Of a DNA stretch of 64,000 nt, positions 9,607 to 21,149 are shown in pieces. How positions within the stretch are numbered: the stretch's first letter is position 1; every line of letters begins with the position of its first letter. The DNA is from Phytobacter massiliensis JC163. Its GTDB lineage: Bacteria; Pseudomonadota; Gammaproteobacteria; Enterobacterales; Enterobacteriaceae. The stretch is taken from NCBI RefSeq assembly GCF_000321045.1, contig NZ_HE578946.1, forward strand, positions 553,735 to 617,734. The letters are read 5' to 3'. The notes under the pieces were generated by a model. That model was not told where the DNA came from, did no database searches, and saw only the letters and a program-made list of their open reading frames with translations. The translations under genes and the position numbers were made by a program.

Positions 9607-10515
9607 ATGGATCAAAAACGACTTACTCACCTGCGGCAGCTGGAAGCGGAAAGTATCCACATTATCCGCGAAGTGGCCGCCGAATTTTCTAACCCGGTGA
9701 TGATGTACTCCATTGGTAAAGACTCCAGCGTCATGCTGCACCTGGCGCGTAAGGCTTTTTACCCGGGTACGCTGCCGTTTCCGCTGCTGCATGTGGATAC
9801 CGGCTGGAAATTCCGCGAGATGTACGCGTTCCGTGACCGTACCGCCAAAGCTTACGGCTGCGAGCTGCTGGTGCACAAAAACCCGGAAGGGGTAGCGATG
9901 GGCATCAACCCCTTTGTGCACGGCAGCGCCAAACATACCGACATTATGAAAACCGAAGGGCTCAAGCAGGCGCTGAACAAATACGGCTTTGACGCCGCGT
10001 TCGGCGGCGCGCGCCGCGACGAAGAAAAATCCCGTGCGAAAGAGCGGATCTACTCCTTCCGCGACCGCTTCCACCGCTGGGACCCCAAAAACCAGCGCCC
10101 GGAGCTGTGGCATAACTACAACGGCCAGATTAACAAAGGCGAAAGCATTCGCGTGTTCCCGCTCTCCAACTGGACCGAGCTGGATATCTGGCAGTACATC
10201 TTTCTGGAAAATATCGAGATTGTCCCGCTCTATCTGGCGGCTGAGCGCCCGGTGCTGGAGCGCGACGGCATGCTGATGATGATCGATGACGATCGTATCG
10301 ACCTGCAGCCCGGCGAAATGATCAAACAGCGCATGGTGCGCTTCCGTACTCTGGGGTGCTGGCCGCTGACCGGGGCGGTGGAATCGAACGCGCAGACGCT
10401 GCCGGAAATCATTGAGGAGATGCTGGTCTCCACCACCAGCGAGCGCCAGGGCCGCGTTATCGACCGCGACCAGGCCGGCTCGATGGAACTGAAAAAACGT
10501 CAGGGATACTTCTAA
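9607..10515 (+). CDS. cysD: Sulfate adenylyltransferase subunit 2
   Basis: 302-residue ATP-pyrophosphatase subunit of ATP sulfurylase. With CysN it makes adenosine 5'-phosphosulfate from sulfate and ATP. The PP-loop motif [17 protein letters not shown] lies near residue 40, and [16 protein letters not shown] is the conserved PAPS-reductase-like segment. Length and sequence match E. coli CysD (302 residues). It is second in the cysG-cysD-cysN-cysC run, 9 bases before cysN, and its own Shine-Dalgarno (AAAGGA) precedes the ATG. Confidence 0.97.
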   Translation: MDQKRLTHLRQLEAESIHIIREVAAEFSNPVMMYSIGKDSSVMLHLARKAFYPGTLPFPLLHVDTGWKFREMYAFRDRTAKAYGCELLVHKNPEGVAMGINPFVHGSAKHTDIMKTEGLKQALNKYGFDAAFGGARRDEEKSRAKERIYSFRDRFHRWDPKNQRPELWHNYNGQINKGESIRVFPLSNWTELDIWQYIFLENIEIVPLYLAAERPVLERDGMLMMIDDDRIDLQPGEMIKQRMVRFRTLGCWPLTGAVESNAQTLPEIIEEMLVSTTSERQGRVIDRDQAGSMELKKRQGYF

Positions 10516-10524
10516 GGAGCCGCC

Positions 10525-11952
10525 ATGAACACCACTATCGCCCAACAAATTGCTAACGAAGGCGGCGTCGAAGCATACCTGCACGCGCAACAGCATAAAA
10601 GCCTGCTGCGCTTTCTGACCTGCGGCAGCGTCGACGACGGCAAAAGTACGCTGATTGGCCGTCTGCTGCACGATACCCGTCAGATTTACGAAGATCAGCT
10701 CTCTACGCTGCACAATGACAGCAAGCGCCACGGCACCCAGGGCGAAAAACTGGATCTGGCGCTGCTGGTGGATGGCCTCCAGGCCGAGCGCGAGCAGGGG
10801 ATCACCATCGACGTGGCCTATCGCTACTTCTCCACCGAGAAGCGGAAATTTATCATCGCCGACACGCCGGGGCACGAGCAGTACACCCGCAATATGGCGA
10901 CGGGCGCTTCCACCTGCGACTTAGCGATCCTGCTGATCGACGCCCGTAAAGGCGTGCTCGATCAGACCCGCCGCCACAGCTTTATCTCCACCCTGCTGGG
11001 GATTAAGCACCTGGTGGTAGCGGTCAATAAAATGGATCTGGTCTCCTTTAGCGAGCAGACTTTTAACCGTATCCGTGAAGATTACCTCACCTTTGCCGAG
11101 CAGCTGCCGGGCAACCTGGATATCCGTTTTGTGCCGCTGTCGGCGCTGGAAGGCGATAACGTCGCCAGCCAGAGCGATAACATGGCCTGGTATAGCGGCC
11201 CGACGCTGCTGGAAGTGCTGGAAACCGTTGAGGTCCAGCGGGTGGTGGAAAGCCAGCCGATGCGCTTCCCGGTGCAGTACGTCAACCGTCCGAACCTCGA
11301 TTTCCGTGGCTTTTCCGGCACCCTGGCCTCCGGTAGCGTCAGGGTAGGGCAGCGCATTAAAGCCCTGCCGTCCGGCGTTGAATCCACCGTAGCGCGCATC
11401 GTCACCTTTGACGGCGATCTACAGGAAGCTTACGCGGGTGAAGCCATTACCCTCGTGCTGAAAGATGAGATCGACATCAGCCGCGGCGACCTGATTCTGG
11501 ACGCCCAGGAGACGGTGCCTGCGGTACAGAGCGCCGCGCTGGACGTGGTGTGGATGGCGGAGCAGCCGCTGTCGCCGGGGCAGAGTTTTGATGTCAAAAT
11601 CGCCGGCAAGAAAACCCGCGCCCGCGTGGACGCGATTCAGTACCAGGTGGATATCAACAACCTGACCCAGCGGGAAGTGGAGGCGCTGCCGCTAAACGGC
11701 ATCGGCCTGGTCAATCTGACTTTTGATGAGCCCCTTACTCTTGACCCTTACCAGCAGAATCCGGTAACCGGCGGTCTTATCTTCATCGACCGGCTGACCA
11801 ACGTTACGGTTGGCGCAGGCATGGTGCGTGAAGTGCACCAGCAGGCTGATACCGCGCCGTCGCAGTTCAGCGCTTTTGAACTGGAGCTTAATCAGCTGGT
11901 TCGCAAACACTTCCCGCACTGGGGCGCGCGCGATCTGCTGGGAGGCCAGTAA
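10525..11952 (+). CDS. cysN: Sulfate adenylyltransferase subunit 1 (GTPase)
   Basis: 475-residue regulatory GTPase subunit of ATP sulfurylase, an EF-Tu-like protein that couples GTP hydrolysis to sulfate activation. G1 is [17 protein letters not shown] (near residue 35), G3 is [12 protein letters not shown] and G4 is NKMD. Beta-barrel domains follow the GTPase domain. The stop codon overlaps the cysC ATG by one base. This is a stand-alone CysN, with APS kinase as a separate gene, as in E. coli. Confidence 0.97.
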   Translation: MNTTIAQQIANEGGVEAYLHAQQHKSLLRFLTCGSVDDGKSTLIGRLLHDTRQIYEDQLSTLHNDSKRHGTQGEKLDLALLVDGLQAEREQGITIDVAYRYFSTEKRKFIIADTPGHEQYTRNMATGASTCDLAILLIDARKGVLDQTRRHSFISTLLGIKHLVVAVNKMDLVSFSEQTFNRIREDYLTFAEQLPGNLDIRFVPLSALEGDNVASQSDNMAWYSGPTLLEVLETVEVQRVVESQPMRFPVQYVNRPNLDFRGFSGTLASGSVRVGQRIKALPSGVESTVARIVTFDGDLQEAYAGEAITLVLKDEIDISRGDLILDAQETVPAVQSAALDVVWMAEQPLSPGQSFDVKIAGKKTRARVDAIQYQVDINNLTQREVEALPLNGIGLVNLTFDEPLTLDPYQQNPVTGGLIFIDRLTNVTVGAGMVREVHQQADTAPSQFSAFELELNQLVRKHFPHWGARDLLGGQ

Positions 11953-12557
11953 TGGCGGAGCATGACGAGAACGTCGTCTGGCACGCCCATCCGGTAACGG
12001 CCAGCGCCCGCGAACAGCTCCACGGTCACCGGGGGGTTGTGCTGTGGTTCACCGGCCTTTCCGGCTCCGGGAAATCTACCGTGGCAGGGGCGCTGGAGGA
12101 GGCGCTGCATAAGCTCGGCGTGAGCACCTATCTGCTGGACGGCGATAACGTGCGCCACGGCTTATGTAACGATCTTGGCTTTACCGATGACGACCGGCGG
12201 GAAAATATTCGCCGGGTGGGGGAGGTGGCCCGCCTGATGGTGGACGCCGGACTGGTGGTGCTGACCGCCTTTATTTCCCCCCACCGCGCCGAGCGCCAGA
12301 TGGTGCGCGAACGTCTGGGCGAGGGGCGCTTTATCGAAGTCTTCGTTGATACGCCGCTGGCTATCTGCGAAGCGCGCGACCCGAAAGGGCTGTACAAAAA
12401 AGCGCGCGCCGGAGAGCTGAAAAACTTCACCGGTATCGACGCGGTATACGAAGCGCCTGAATCGCCGGATGTTCACCTGGCAGGTGAACAATTAGTAACA
12501 AATTTGGTGAGTCAATTATTAGACCTCATGAGACGGGACGATATTATCAGATCCTGA
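11952..12557 (+). CDS. cysC: Adenylylsulfate kinase
   Basis: 201-residue APS kinase that phosphorylates adenosine 5'-phosphosulfate to PAPS. The P-loop GLSGSGKST is near residue 35, and FISPHRAER contains the serine that forms the phospho-enzyme in E. coli. [21 protein letters not shown] is the conserved substrate lid. It is last in the cys operon; ygbE follows after about 70 bases. Confidence 0.97.
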   Translation: MAEHDENVVWHAHPVTASAREQLHGHRGVVLWFTGLSGSGKSTVAGALEEALHKLGVSTYLLDGDNVRHGLCNDLGFTDDDRRENIRRVGEVARLMVDAGLVVLTAFISPHRAERQMVRERLGEGRFIEVFVDTPLAICEARDPKGLYKKARAGELKNFTGIDAVYEAPESPDVHLAGEQLVTNLVSQLLDLMRRDDIIRS

Positions 12558-12628
12558 GACAGTACCGGGGATACGCTGAATGCGTGGCGTATCCAGCCTC
12601 GCCGGACAGTCAGGCAATGGGATCAGAT

Positions 12629-12952
12629 ATGCGTAATAGTCAGAACATCACTTTCTCCCGGTCGGATTCCATCACGACCAGCGAAGAAACCACCTGGTCC
12701 CTGCCTGGGGCCATTGTGGGCTTTGTCGCATGGCTACTGGCGCTATCGATCCCGTTTATGCTGTACGGCTCCAATACGCTGTTCCTGTTTCTGTATACCT
12801 GGCCTTTCTTTCTGGCGCTGATGCCTGTCTCTGTAGTGGTCGGCATCGCCCTCCACTCTCTTGCCAATGGCAAACTGATTTTCAGCGCGATCATTACCGC
12901 CCTGGTGGTGGTCGCCATGTTCGGCGCGCTCTTTATGTGGCTGATGGGGTAA
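12629..12952 (+). CDS. ygbE: DUF3561 inner-membrane protein YgbE
   Basis: 107 residues from the ATG at 12629, matching the length of E. coli YgbE; an upstream in-frame ATG adds 15 residues with no family support. Three hydrophobic stretches are visible (AIVGFVAWLLALSIPFML, the FLFLYTWPFFLALMPVSVVVGIAL block, and a C-terminal ALVVVAMFGALFMWL). Function unknown. It lies between cysC and ftsB as in E. coli. The 174 bases after it hold no gene and should contain the ftsB promoter. Confidence 0.9.
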   Translation: MRNSQNITFSRSDSITTSEETTWSLPGAIVGFVAWLLALSIPFMLYGSNTLFLFLYTWPFFLALMPVSVVVGIALHSLANGKLIFSAIITALVVVAMFGALFMWLMG

Positions 12953-13126
12953 AGGCGTTCATACTTCAAACCGTAACTCACATTAAGACGATGTGTCCGG
13001 CGTTCAGCCCTACGGAAAGCGCGTTAACTATGCTACATTCTGTCGCGGTGACGCGGTATAACCCGGCCCCGGTGTGGAGTCTGCGAAAAAGTTATGGGAT
13101 GATGTTGCCGTTTTTCAGGGGGCAGG

Positions 13127-13447
13127 ATGGGTAAACTAACGCTGCTATTGCTGGCTTTGCTGGTCTGGCTGCAGTACTCGCTGTGGTTCGGCAAGAACGG
13201 GCTTCATGACTACAGCCGGGTCAGCGAAGATGTCGCCGCACAGCAGGCGACAAACGCCAAATTAAAAGCGCGCAACGATCAACTCTTTGCTGAAATTGAC
13301 GATCTCAATGGCGGCCAGGAGGCGATTGAGGAACGCGCGCGTAATGAATTAACGATGACCAAACCGGGCGAGACCTTCTATCGTCTGGTGCCTGACGCGT
13401 CCAAACGCAACCAGGGGTCCATACAGAACACACAAAATAATCGATAA
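13127..13447 (+). CDS. ftsB: Cell division protein FtsB
   Basis: 106-residue bitopic divisome protein. One N-terminal membrane helix ([18 protein letters not shown]) is followed by a periplasmic coiled coil (about residues 30-70, with [21 protein letters not shown]). FtsB forms the FtsQ-FtsB-FtsL complex that activates septal peptidoglycan synthesis. It is three residues longer than E. coli FtsB, mainly in the polar tail. It heads the ftsB-ispD-ispF-truD-surE-pcm run; ispD follows after 19 bases. Confidence 0.96.
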   Translation: MGKLTLLLLALLVWLQYSLWFGKNGLHDYSRVSEDVAAQQATNAKLKARNDQLFAEIDDLNGGQEAIEERARNELTMTKPGETFYRLVPDASKRNQGSIQNTQNNR

Positions 13448-13466
13448 ACAATCCCGGGCTTAAGAC

Positions 13467-14177
13467 ATGGCAGCAAGAATTCCGGACGTTTGTGCCGTGG
13501 TGCCGGCCGCCGGATTTGGCCGCCGCATGCAGACGGAATGTCCCAAGCAGTATCTTTCCATTGGCGATAAAACGATCCTCGAACACGCGGTCGCGGCGTT
13601 ATTGCGTAACCCGCAGGTGGGGCAGGTGATTATCGCCGTCAGCCCCGGCGATGCGCGTTTCGCACAGCTGCCGCTGGCGCAGCACCCCGCGATAACCGTC
13701 GTGGAGGGGGGGGCAGAGCGCGCCGACTCCGTGCTGGCGGGGCTGAAAGCGGCGCAGGGGGCCCAGTGGGTGCTGGTGCATGACGCCGCGCGTCCCTGCC
13801 TGCATCAGGACGATCTCAACCGGCTGCTGGCATTGCGCGCCACCAGCCGCGTCGGCGGCATTCTCGCCGCCCCGGTGCGCGACACCATGAAGCGCGCCGA
13901 GCCGGGTAAACACGCCATTGCCCATACCGTTGAGCGCAACGACCTCTGGCACGCGCTGACGCCGCAATTTTTCCCCCATCAACTGCTGCACGACTGCCTG
14001 ACGCGGGCGCTCGACGAAGGCGCCACCATCACCGATGAAGCCTCGGCGCTGGAGTATTGCGGCTACCACCCTGAGCTTATCGCCGGGCGCGCGGATAACA
14101 TCAAAGTTACGCGGCCAGAAGACTTACAGCTTGCTCAATTTTATCTCACCCATTCAGCAGACCTGGAGACATCATAA
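13467..14177 (+). CDS. ispD: 2-C-methyl-D-erythritol 4-phosphate cytidylyltransferase
   Basis: 236-residue enzyme of the non-mevalonate isoprenoid pathway; joins CTP to methylerythritol phosphate. The nucleotide-binding motif [19 protein letters not shown] is at the N-terminus, and [11 protein letters not shown] is the conserved metal and ribose segment. The stop overlaps the ispF ATG by one base, so translation of the two consecutive-pathway enzymes is coupled. Confidence 0.97.
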   Translation: MAARIPDVCAVVPAAGFGRRMQTECPKQYLSIGDKTILEHAVAALLRNPQVGQVIIAVSPGDARFAQLPLAQHPAITVVEGGAERADSVLAGLKAAQGAQWVLVHDAARPCLHQDDLNRLLALRATSRVGGILAAPVRDTMKRAEPGKHAIAHTVERNDLWHALTPQFFPHQLLHDCLTRALDEGATITDEASALEYCGYHPELIAGRADNIKVTRPEDLQLAQFYLTHSADLETS

Positions 14178-14656
14178 TGCGCATTGGACACGGTTTTGAC
14201 GTACACGCATTCGGCGGCGAAGGCCCGATTATTATTGGCGGCGTGCGCATTCCCTGGGAAAAAGGGCTGCTGGCGCACTCCGACGGTGATGTGGCGCTGC
14301 ACGCGCTAACCGACGCGCTGCTTGGCGCTGCGGCGCTGGGCGATATCGGCAAACTGTTTCCCGACACCGATCCCGCGTTCAAGGGTGCGGACAGCCGCGC
14401 GCTGCTGCGTGAAGCCTGGCGGCGTATTCAGGCGAAAGGCTACACCCTTGGCAATGTCGATGTCACAATCATCGCTCAGGCGCCGAAAATGCTGCCGCAC
14501 ATTCCGCAGATGCGCGTCTTTATCGCCGAAGATCTCGGTTGCCATATGGATGATGTCAACGTTAAGGCCACCACGACAGAAAAGCTGGGTTTTACCGGGC
14601 GCGGTGAAGGTATCGCCTGCGAAGCGGTTGCCTTACTGGTGAAGGCGGCAAAATGA
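14177..14656 (+). CDS. ispF: 2-C-methyl-D-erythritol 2,4-cyclodiphosphate synthase
   Basis: 159-residue zinc enzyme that cyclises CDP-methylerythritol 2-phosphate. GHGFDVHAF carries the Asp-x-His zinc ligands, and [33 protein letters not shown] is the signature (cited in part: Asp-Gly-Asp and the [10 protein letters not shown] loop). Length equals E. coli IspF. It overlaps truD by 4 bases. Confidence 0.97.
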   Translation: MRIGHGFDVHAFGGEGPIIIGGVRIPWEKGLLAHSDGDVALHALTDALLGAAALGDIGKLFPDTDPAFKGADSRALLREAWRRIQAKGYTLGNVDVTIIAQAPKMLPHIPQMRVFIAEDLGCHMDDVNVKATTTEKLGFTGRGEGIACEAVALLVKAAK

Positions 14657-15682
14657 CGGCGTTCGATAATCTCACCTGGCTGCACGGTAAACCGGCGGGC
14701 AGCGGTCTGTTAAAAGCCAGCCCGGAAGATTTCGTGGTAACCGAGGATTTAGGCTTCGCCCCCGATGGCGAAGGCGAACATATCCTTGTACGAATTCTGA
14801 AAAACGGCTGCAATACCCGTTTTGTTGCCGACGCGCTGGCAAAATTCCTTAAAATACACGCCCGCGAAGTGAGCTTCGCCGGGCAGAAGGACAAACAGGC
14901 CGTCACCGAACAGTGGCTCTGCGCGCGGGTGCCGGGCAAAGAGATGCCGGACTTAAGCGCGTTTCAGCTTGAAGGCTGTCAGGTGCTGGAATACGCGCGT
15001 CATAAGCGTAAGCTGCGTTTAGGCGCGCTTAAAGGCAACAGCTTTACGCTGGTGCTGCGTGAAGTGAGCGATCGCGCGGATGTCGACGCCCGTCTTCATG
15101 CCATTAGCCAGCACGGGGTGCCAAACTATTTTGGCGCACAGCGCTTCGGCATCGGCGGCAGTAACTTGCAGGGTGCGCTGCGCTGGGCGCAGAGCGATAC
15201 GCCGGTGCGCGATCGCAATAAGCGCAGTTTCTGGTTGTCGGCGGCGCGTAGCGCGTTGTTTAATCAGATAGTCAGCGAGCGGTTGAAAAAACCGGACTTT
15301 AATCAAGTTGTTGACGGCGATGCGCTACAATTATCCGGGCGCGGGAGCTGGTTCGTTGCCACCCCGGAAGAGCGTGAAGAATTACAGGCCCGCGTTGATG
15401 GGCAGGCGCTGCTGATTACCGCGGCGCTGCCGGGCTCCGGCGAGTGGGGCACCCAGCGTGACGCGCTGGCCTTTGAACAGGCCGCCATTGCTGATATGCC
15501 TGAATTACAGCATCTTCTGGTACGGGAAAAAGTCGAAGCCGCCCGCCGCGCGATGCTGCTTTTTCCGCAACAGCTTAGCTGGAACTGGTGGGATGACGTA
15601 ACCGTCGAGTTACGCTTCTGGCTACCGGCAGGTAGCTTCGCCACCAGCGTAGTAAGAGAAACGATCAATACATTGGGTGACT

Positions 15683-15702
<20 letters not shown>
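14653..15702 (+). CDS. truD: tRNA pseudouridine(13) synthase
   Basis: 349-residue pseudouridine synthase that modifies U13 of tRNA-Glu. The catalytic motif region [15 protein letters not shown] contains the conserved Asp near residue 80, and NYFGAQRFG is the TruD family signature. The gene overlaps ispF upstream and surE downstream, as in E. coli. Confidence 0.96.
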
Positions 15703-17064
<1,362 letters not shown>

Positions 17065-17178
17065 GAAACAGATTTTTCCTGGGTTAATGCCGCCGTTTCA
17101 GCGTATGGTGGGCAAATTTGCCTGTTCCGACACGGTCCTTTTTAAGTCATTGGTAGCTAAAACATTCCTGGGGGATAA

Positions 17179-18300
17179 ATGAGCACGGGAAGCCCTAAAT
17201 TCACCGTAAGCCGTGTTGCGGCATTATCACTGGTTTCACTCTGGCTGGCAGGCTGTACCAGTTCCGGCAATCCGCCTGCGCCGGTCAGTTCCGTTAACGG
17301 CAGTACGACGCCCAGCACCAATTCCGGGATGTTAATCACGCCGCCGTCGCAAATGAGCGCACAGCCACAATCGCAGCCGATTCAGCCGCCGCCGGTTCAG
17401 GCGCCGGTCGTCCAGCCGACGCAGACGCAACCCGTCGCGCAACAGCCTGTTGAAACCGCTAACGGACGTATTGTTTACAATCGTCAGTATGGGAATATTC
17501 CGAAAGGAAGCTATACCGGCGGCAGTACCTACACCGTCAAGCGCGGGGATACTCTATTCTATATCGCCTGGATCACCGGGAACGATTTCCGTGATTTAGC
17601 ACAGCGGAATAACGTTCAGGCCCCGTATGGCCTGACTGTCGGGCAAACGCTACAGGTAGGGAATGCATCAGGTACGCCAATAACTGGCGGAAATGCAATC
17701 ACTCAGGCTGATGCTTCTGCACAAGGAATAGTCTCAAAACCTGCGCAAAATTCCACCGTGGTTGTTGCTTCAAAACCGACAATTACGTATTCTGAGGACT
17801 CAGGTGAACAAAGTGCTAACAAAATGTTGCCGAACAATAAGCCTGCGACACCCGTCACAGCGCCTGTTACGGCTCCATCTGTCAGCACAACCGAACCGAC
17901 TGTCAGCAGTACGACAACCAGCACGCCGATTGCTATATGGCGCTGGCCGACTGAGGGCAACGTTATCGATAACTTCTCTGCAACCGAAGGTGGCAACAAA
18001 GGTATCGATATCGCAGGCAGCAAAGGGCAGGCTATCGTCGCGACCGCAGATGGGCGCGTTGTATATGCCGGTAACGCGCTGCGCGGTTACGGTAATCTTA
18101 TCATCATCAAACACAACGATGATTACCTGAGTGCCTACGCCCATAACGATACGATGCTGGTCCGGGAACAACAAGAAGTTAAGGCGGGGCAAAAAATAGC
18201 AACCATGGGTAGCTCCGGAACCAGCTCTACACGCTTGCATTTTGAAATTCGTTACAAGGGGAAATCCGTCAACCCGCTGCGTTATTTGCCGCAGCGATAA
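17179..18300 (+). CDS. nlpD: Murein hydrolase activator lipoprotein NlpD
   Basis: 373-residue outer-membrane lipoprotein with lipobox LAGC near residue 27. A Pro/Gln-rich linker follows, then a LysM domain ([20 protein letters not shown], near residue 120), a Thr/Ser-rich linker and a C-terminal LytM/M23 domain (from about residue 255). The LytM domain lacks the usual zinc ligands, as in E. coli NlpD, which activates the amidase AmiC during division. In E. coli the main rpoS promoter lies inside nlpD; the same arrangement is expected here. Confidence 0.95.
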   Translation: MSTGSPKFTVSRVAALSLVSLWLAGCTSSGNPPAPVSSVNGSTTPSTNSGMLITPPSQMSAQPQSQPIQPPPVQAPVVQPTQTQPVAQQPVETANGRIVYNRQYGNIPKGSYTGGSTYTVKRGDTLFYIAWITGNDFRDLAQRNNVQAPYGLTVGQTLQVGNASGTPITGGNAITQADASAQGIVSKPAQNSTVVVASKPTITYSEDSGEQSANKMLPNNKPATPVTAPVTAPSVSTTEPTVSSTTTSTPIAIWRWPTEGNVIDNFSATEGGNKGIDIAGSKGQAIVATADGRVVYAGNALRGYGNLIIIKHNDDYLSAYAHNDTMLVREQQEVKAGQKIATMGSSGTSSTRLHFEIRYKGKSVNPLRYLPQR

Positions 18301-18422
18301 ATCGGTAAAGTAGTTGAAGGTTCCTTATTTATGACCTTACAGCGTGCGCAGATGCCGCTGTAACTGTCTGAATGAAGACACTTTAAGTGCTTTACTCAGG
18401 GATCACGGGTAGGAGCCACCTT
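18241..18422 (+). promoter_or_regulatory. rpoS 5' leader with small-RNA pairing region
   Basis: The end of nlpD keeps the E. coli segment (TTGAAATTCGTTACAAGGGG, 18241-18260 region) that pairs with DsrA, RprA and ArcZ to free the rpoS ribosome site. The last stretch before the ATG (GGATCACGGGTAGGAGCC) is also conserved. Between the nlpD stop and rpoS ATG there are 122 bases, longer than the roughly 60 I recall for E. coli. The extra part contains a perfect 8-bp hairpin (TTACAGCG 18337-18344 with CGCTGTAA 18356-18363). Confidence 0.65.
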
Positions 18423-19415
18423 ATGAGTCAGAATACGCTGAAAGTTCATGATCTAAATGAAGATGCGGAATTTGATGAGAACGGAGTAGAGGCTTTTGAT
18501 GAAAAAGCCTTAGTTGAAGAGGAACCCAGTGATAACGACCTGGCCGAAGAGGAGCTGTTATCGCAGGGTGCGACCCAGCGTGTGCTGGACGCGACTCAAC
18601 TGTATCTCGGAGAGATTGGTTATTCTCCGTTATTAACGGCCGAAGAAGAAGTCTATTTTGCCCGTCGCGCTCTGCGTGGCGATGTCGCTTCGCGCCGCCG
18701 CATGATTGAAAGTAACTTGCGTCTGGTGGTGAAAATTGCCCGTCGATACAGCAATCGTGGTCTGGCGCTGCTGGATCTGATTGAAGAAGGGAACCTGGGC
18801 CTGATTCGTGCGGTTGAGAAATTTGACCCCGAGCGCGGCTTCCGTTTCTCTACGTATGCGACCTGGTGGATTCGACAGACTATTGAGCGGGCGATCATGA
18901 ATCAAACCCGCACCATTCGTCTGCCGATTCACATTGTGAAAGAGCTGAACGTCTATCTGCGTACCGCACGTGAGCTGTCCCATAAGCTGGACCACGAGCC
19001 AAGCGCGGAAGAGATTGCAGAGCAGCTCGACAAGCCGGTTGATGACGTAAGCCGTATGCTGCGTCTCAACGAGCGCATCACCTCGGTGGATACCCCGCTG
19101 GGCGGTGATTCTGAAAAAGCGCTGCTGGACATCCTGGCCGATGAAAAAGACAACGGCCCGGAAGACACCACGCAGGACGATGACATGAAGCAAAGCATCG
19201 TCAAATGGCTGTTCGAACTGAACGCCAAACAGCGTGAAGTGCTGGCGCGTCGTTTCGGCTTGCTGGGCTACGAAGCAGCAACCCTTGAAGATGTGGGTCG
19301 TGAAATCGGTCTGACGCGTGAACGCGTTCGTCAGATTCAGGTTGAAGGTCTGCGTCGCCTGCGTGAAATCCTGCAGGCGCAGGGGCTGAACATCGAAGCA
19401 CTCTTTCGCGAGTAA
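18423..19415 (+). CDS. rpoS: RNA polymerase sigma factor RpoS
   Basis: 330 residues from the ATG at 18423 ([17 protein letters not shown]), preceded by TAGGAG; an in-frame start 12 codons upstream is not used in relatives. This is the stationary-phase and general-stress sigma factor. Region 2 contains the core-binding and -10 recognition helices ([35 protein letters not shown] area). Region 4 carries the -35 helix-turn-helix ([22 protein letters not shown]). Length is the standard 330, with no sign of the truncations common in laboratory strains. Confidence 0.98.
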   Translation: MSQNTLKVHDLNEDAEFDENGVEAFDEKALVEEEPSDNDLAEEELLSQGATQRVLDATQLYLGEIGYSPLLTAEEEVYFARRALRGDVASRRRMIESNLRLVVKIARRYSNRGLALLDLIEEGNLGLIRAVEKFDPERGFRFSTYATWWIRQTIERAIMNQTRTIRLPIHIVKELNVYLRTARELSHKLDHEPSAEEIAEQLDKPVDDVSRMLRLNERITSVDTPLGGDSEKALLDILADEKDNGPEDTTQDDDMKQSIVKWLFELNAKQREVLARRFGLLGYEAATLEDVGREIGLTRERVRQIQVEGLRRLREILQAQGLNIEALFRE

Positions 19416-19430
19416 GCGCTAAGAAACAGA

Positions 19431-19458
19431 AAGGCCGGTCAACTGACCGGCCTTTTTT
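19431..19458 (+). terminator. rpoS intrinsic terminator
   Basis: AAGGCCGGTC - AACT - GACCGGCC followed by six T's; a strong rho-independent terminator just after rpoS. It may also serve the convergent kpd operon, whose last gene ends at 19475. Confidence 0.93.
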
Positions 19459-19474
19459 ATGCCTGCTTTTCGCC

Positions 19475-19711
19475 TTAGCGCTTATCTGCTGGCAGCAGCG
19501 GCGGAATGCTCGGCACCATTGGCGCCTCGTCGATATCTTTCTGCGTCATACGAAACGCTTCCGGATAATGCTCGCGACTGGTGCGGCGCAGCGGTTCGGT
19601 ATTACGCCAGGTGTACAGGCAATGCTGGCACTGGTACACCGTCCAGACCCCTTTCACCGGCGAGTGCGCCATCACTTCAATATGCTCATCGGCACAACGT
19701 GGACAAATCAT
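19475..19711 (-). CDS. kpdD: Hydroxyarylic acid decarboxylase subunit D
   Basis: 78 residues from the ATG at 19711, chosen because AGGAG precedes it by six bases; an in-frame TTG two codons upstream is an alternative. Two CxxC pairs (ICPRCADEH and YQCQHCLYTW) suggest a zinc or iron knuckle. It is the small third subunit of the non-oxidative 4-hydroxybenzoate/protocatechuate decarboxylases (KpdD in Klebsiella, EcdD in E. coli O157). Ends the kpdBCD operon, 10 bases after kpdC. Confidence 0.9.
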   Translation of the reverse strand: MICPRCADEHIEVMAHSPVKGVWTVYQCQHCLYTWRNTEPLRRTSREHYPEAFRMTQKDIDEAPMVPSIPPLLPADKR

Positions 19712-19721
19712 CTGCAACTCC

Positions 19722-21149
19722 TTATTTACGGTTGGCCAGCATGGCGGTCAGTTTTTCAGCCCAGGCTTTGGTTTCCGGCAGATCCTGTACGGGCTGGCTG
19801 TAGTGGCCGCGAATATCCGGCGCGACCGGCGTGGTGGCGTCGATGATCATCTTATCGGTGATCCCCGCCGGGCTTGAACCCGGATCCAGCTCCAGTACCG
19901 ACATATTCGGCAGCCGCACCAGATCACCTGCCGGGTTAACCTTCGACGACAGCGCCCACATCACCTGTGGCAGGTTAAACGGATCGACATCCTCATCCAC
20001 CATGATCACCATCTTCACGTAGCCCAGCCCGTGCGGGGTGGTCATCGCACGCAGGCCAACCGCGCGGGCAAAACCGCCGTAGCGTTTTTTGGTCGAGATA
20101 ATCGCCAGCAGGCCGTGGGTGTACATGGCGTTCACCGCCTGCACTTCCGGGAACTCGGCTTTCAGCTGCTGATAGAGCGGCACGCAGGTGGCAGGCCCCA
20201 TCAGATAGTCGATTTCGGTCCACGGCATGCCGAGGTAGAGGGATTCAAAGATCGGTTTGGTGCGATAAGAAACTTTATCAATGCGCACCACGGTCATATT
20301 ACGACCGCCGGAATAGTGGCCGGTAAACTCGCCGAACGGGCCTTCGATTTCACGTTTGCGGCCTTCGATCACCCCTTCGAGGATCACTTCTGAACCCCAG
20401 GGAACATCGAAGCCGGTCAGCGGCGCGGTGGCGATCGGGTACGGGCTTTCACGCAGCGCGCCCGCCATTTCATATTCCGACTGATCGTATTTCAGCGGCG
20501 TGGCGCCCATCAGGGTGATGATTGGATCGTTGCCGAGGGTAATCGCGATCGGCAGGTCTTCCCCGCGCTCTTCCGCTTTATGCAGGTGCAGGGCGATGTC
20601 GTGCATCGGCACCGGCTGCAGGCCGAGCTTACGCTTGCCTTTGACTTCCATCCGGTAGATGCCGACGTTCTGCTTGCCGAAGTTATCCGGATCCAGCGGA
20701 TCGCGGGAGACAACGCAGGCTTTATCCAGATAGAACCCGCCGTCGCCGTCGTTCAGACGAAACAGCGGCAGAATATCGAACAGGTTAATCGCGTCGCCGT
20801 CGACGGTGTTTTCCGCCCATGCCGGATTAGCGCGGCGTTCCGGGGTGACGGGGAAGTTGTCCCAGCGGCGAATAAACTCATCAATCTGTTTCTTAACCGG
20901 CGTGTTGGGCGGCAGGCCCAGAGAGATGGCGTGGTTCTGCCACGAGCCGATGGTGTTCATGGCGACCCGTGCATCGGTGAAGCCGCGAATGTTATCGAAC
21001 CACAGCGCCGGCGCGCCATCGCCGATGCGCCCGGTGGCGTTGGCGGCGGCGGCCAGATCCGGCTCGGCGTTCACCTCTTCACTGATTTTCAGCAGTTGCC
21101 CCTGGTCGTCGAGGGCTTGCAGAAAGCTCCGTAAATCATCAAATGCCAT
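19722..21149 (-). CDS. kpdC: Hydroxyarylic acid decarboxylase, UbiD-family catalytic subunit
   Basis: 475 residues from the ATG at 21149 (MAFDDLRSFLQAL); an ATG two codons upstream is possible. UbiD-family enzyme that removes CO2 from hydroxybenzoates using prenylated FMN. The family segment EGPFGEFTGHYSGGRNMTVVRI and the downstream acidic/basic catalytic residues are present. It is nearly identical to E. coli O157 EcdC and Klebsiella KpdC. It overlaps kpdB by 11 bases. Overlapping reading supports one transcript kpdB-C-D running toward rpoS. Confidence 0.94.
   Translation of the reverse strand: MAFDDLRSFLQALDDQGQLLKISEEVNAEPDLAAAANATGRIGDGAPALWFDNIRGFTDARVAMNTIGSWQNHAISLGLPPNTPVKKQIDEFIRRWDNFPVTPERRANPAWAENTVDGDAINLFDILPLFRLNDGDGGFYLDKACVVSRDPLDPDNFGKQNVGIYRMEVKGKRKLGLQPVPMHDIALHLHKAEERGEDLPIAITLGNDPIITLMGATPLKYDQSEYEMAGALRESPYPIATAPLTGFDVPWGSEVILEGVIEGRKREIEGPFGEFTGHYSGGRNMTVVRIDKVSYRTKPIFESLYLGMPWTEIDYLMGPATCVPLYQQLKAEFPEVQAVNAMYTHGLLAIISTKKRYGGFARAVGLRAMTTPHGLGYVKMVIMVDEDVDPFNLPQVMWALSSKVNPAGDLVRLPNMSVLELDPGSSPAGITDKMIIDATTPVAPDIRGHYSQPVQDLPETKAWAEKLTAMLANRK

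Noticed and set aside
9571..10875. A 434-codon open frame on the minus strand opposite cysD/cysN
   Set aside because: It is the antisense shadow of GC-rich codons in cysD and cysN, which are unmistakable on the plus strand.
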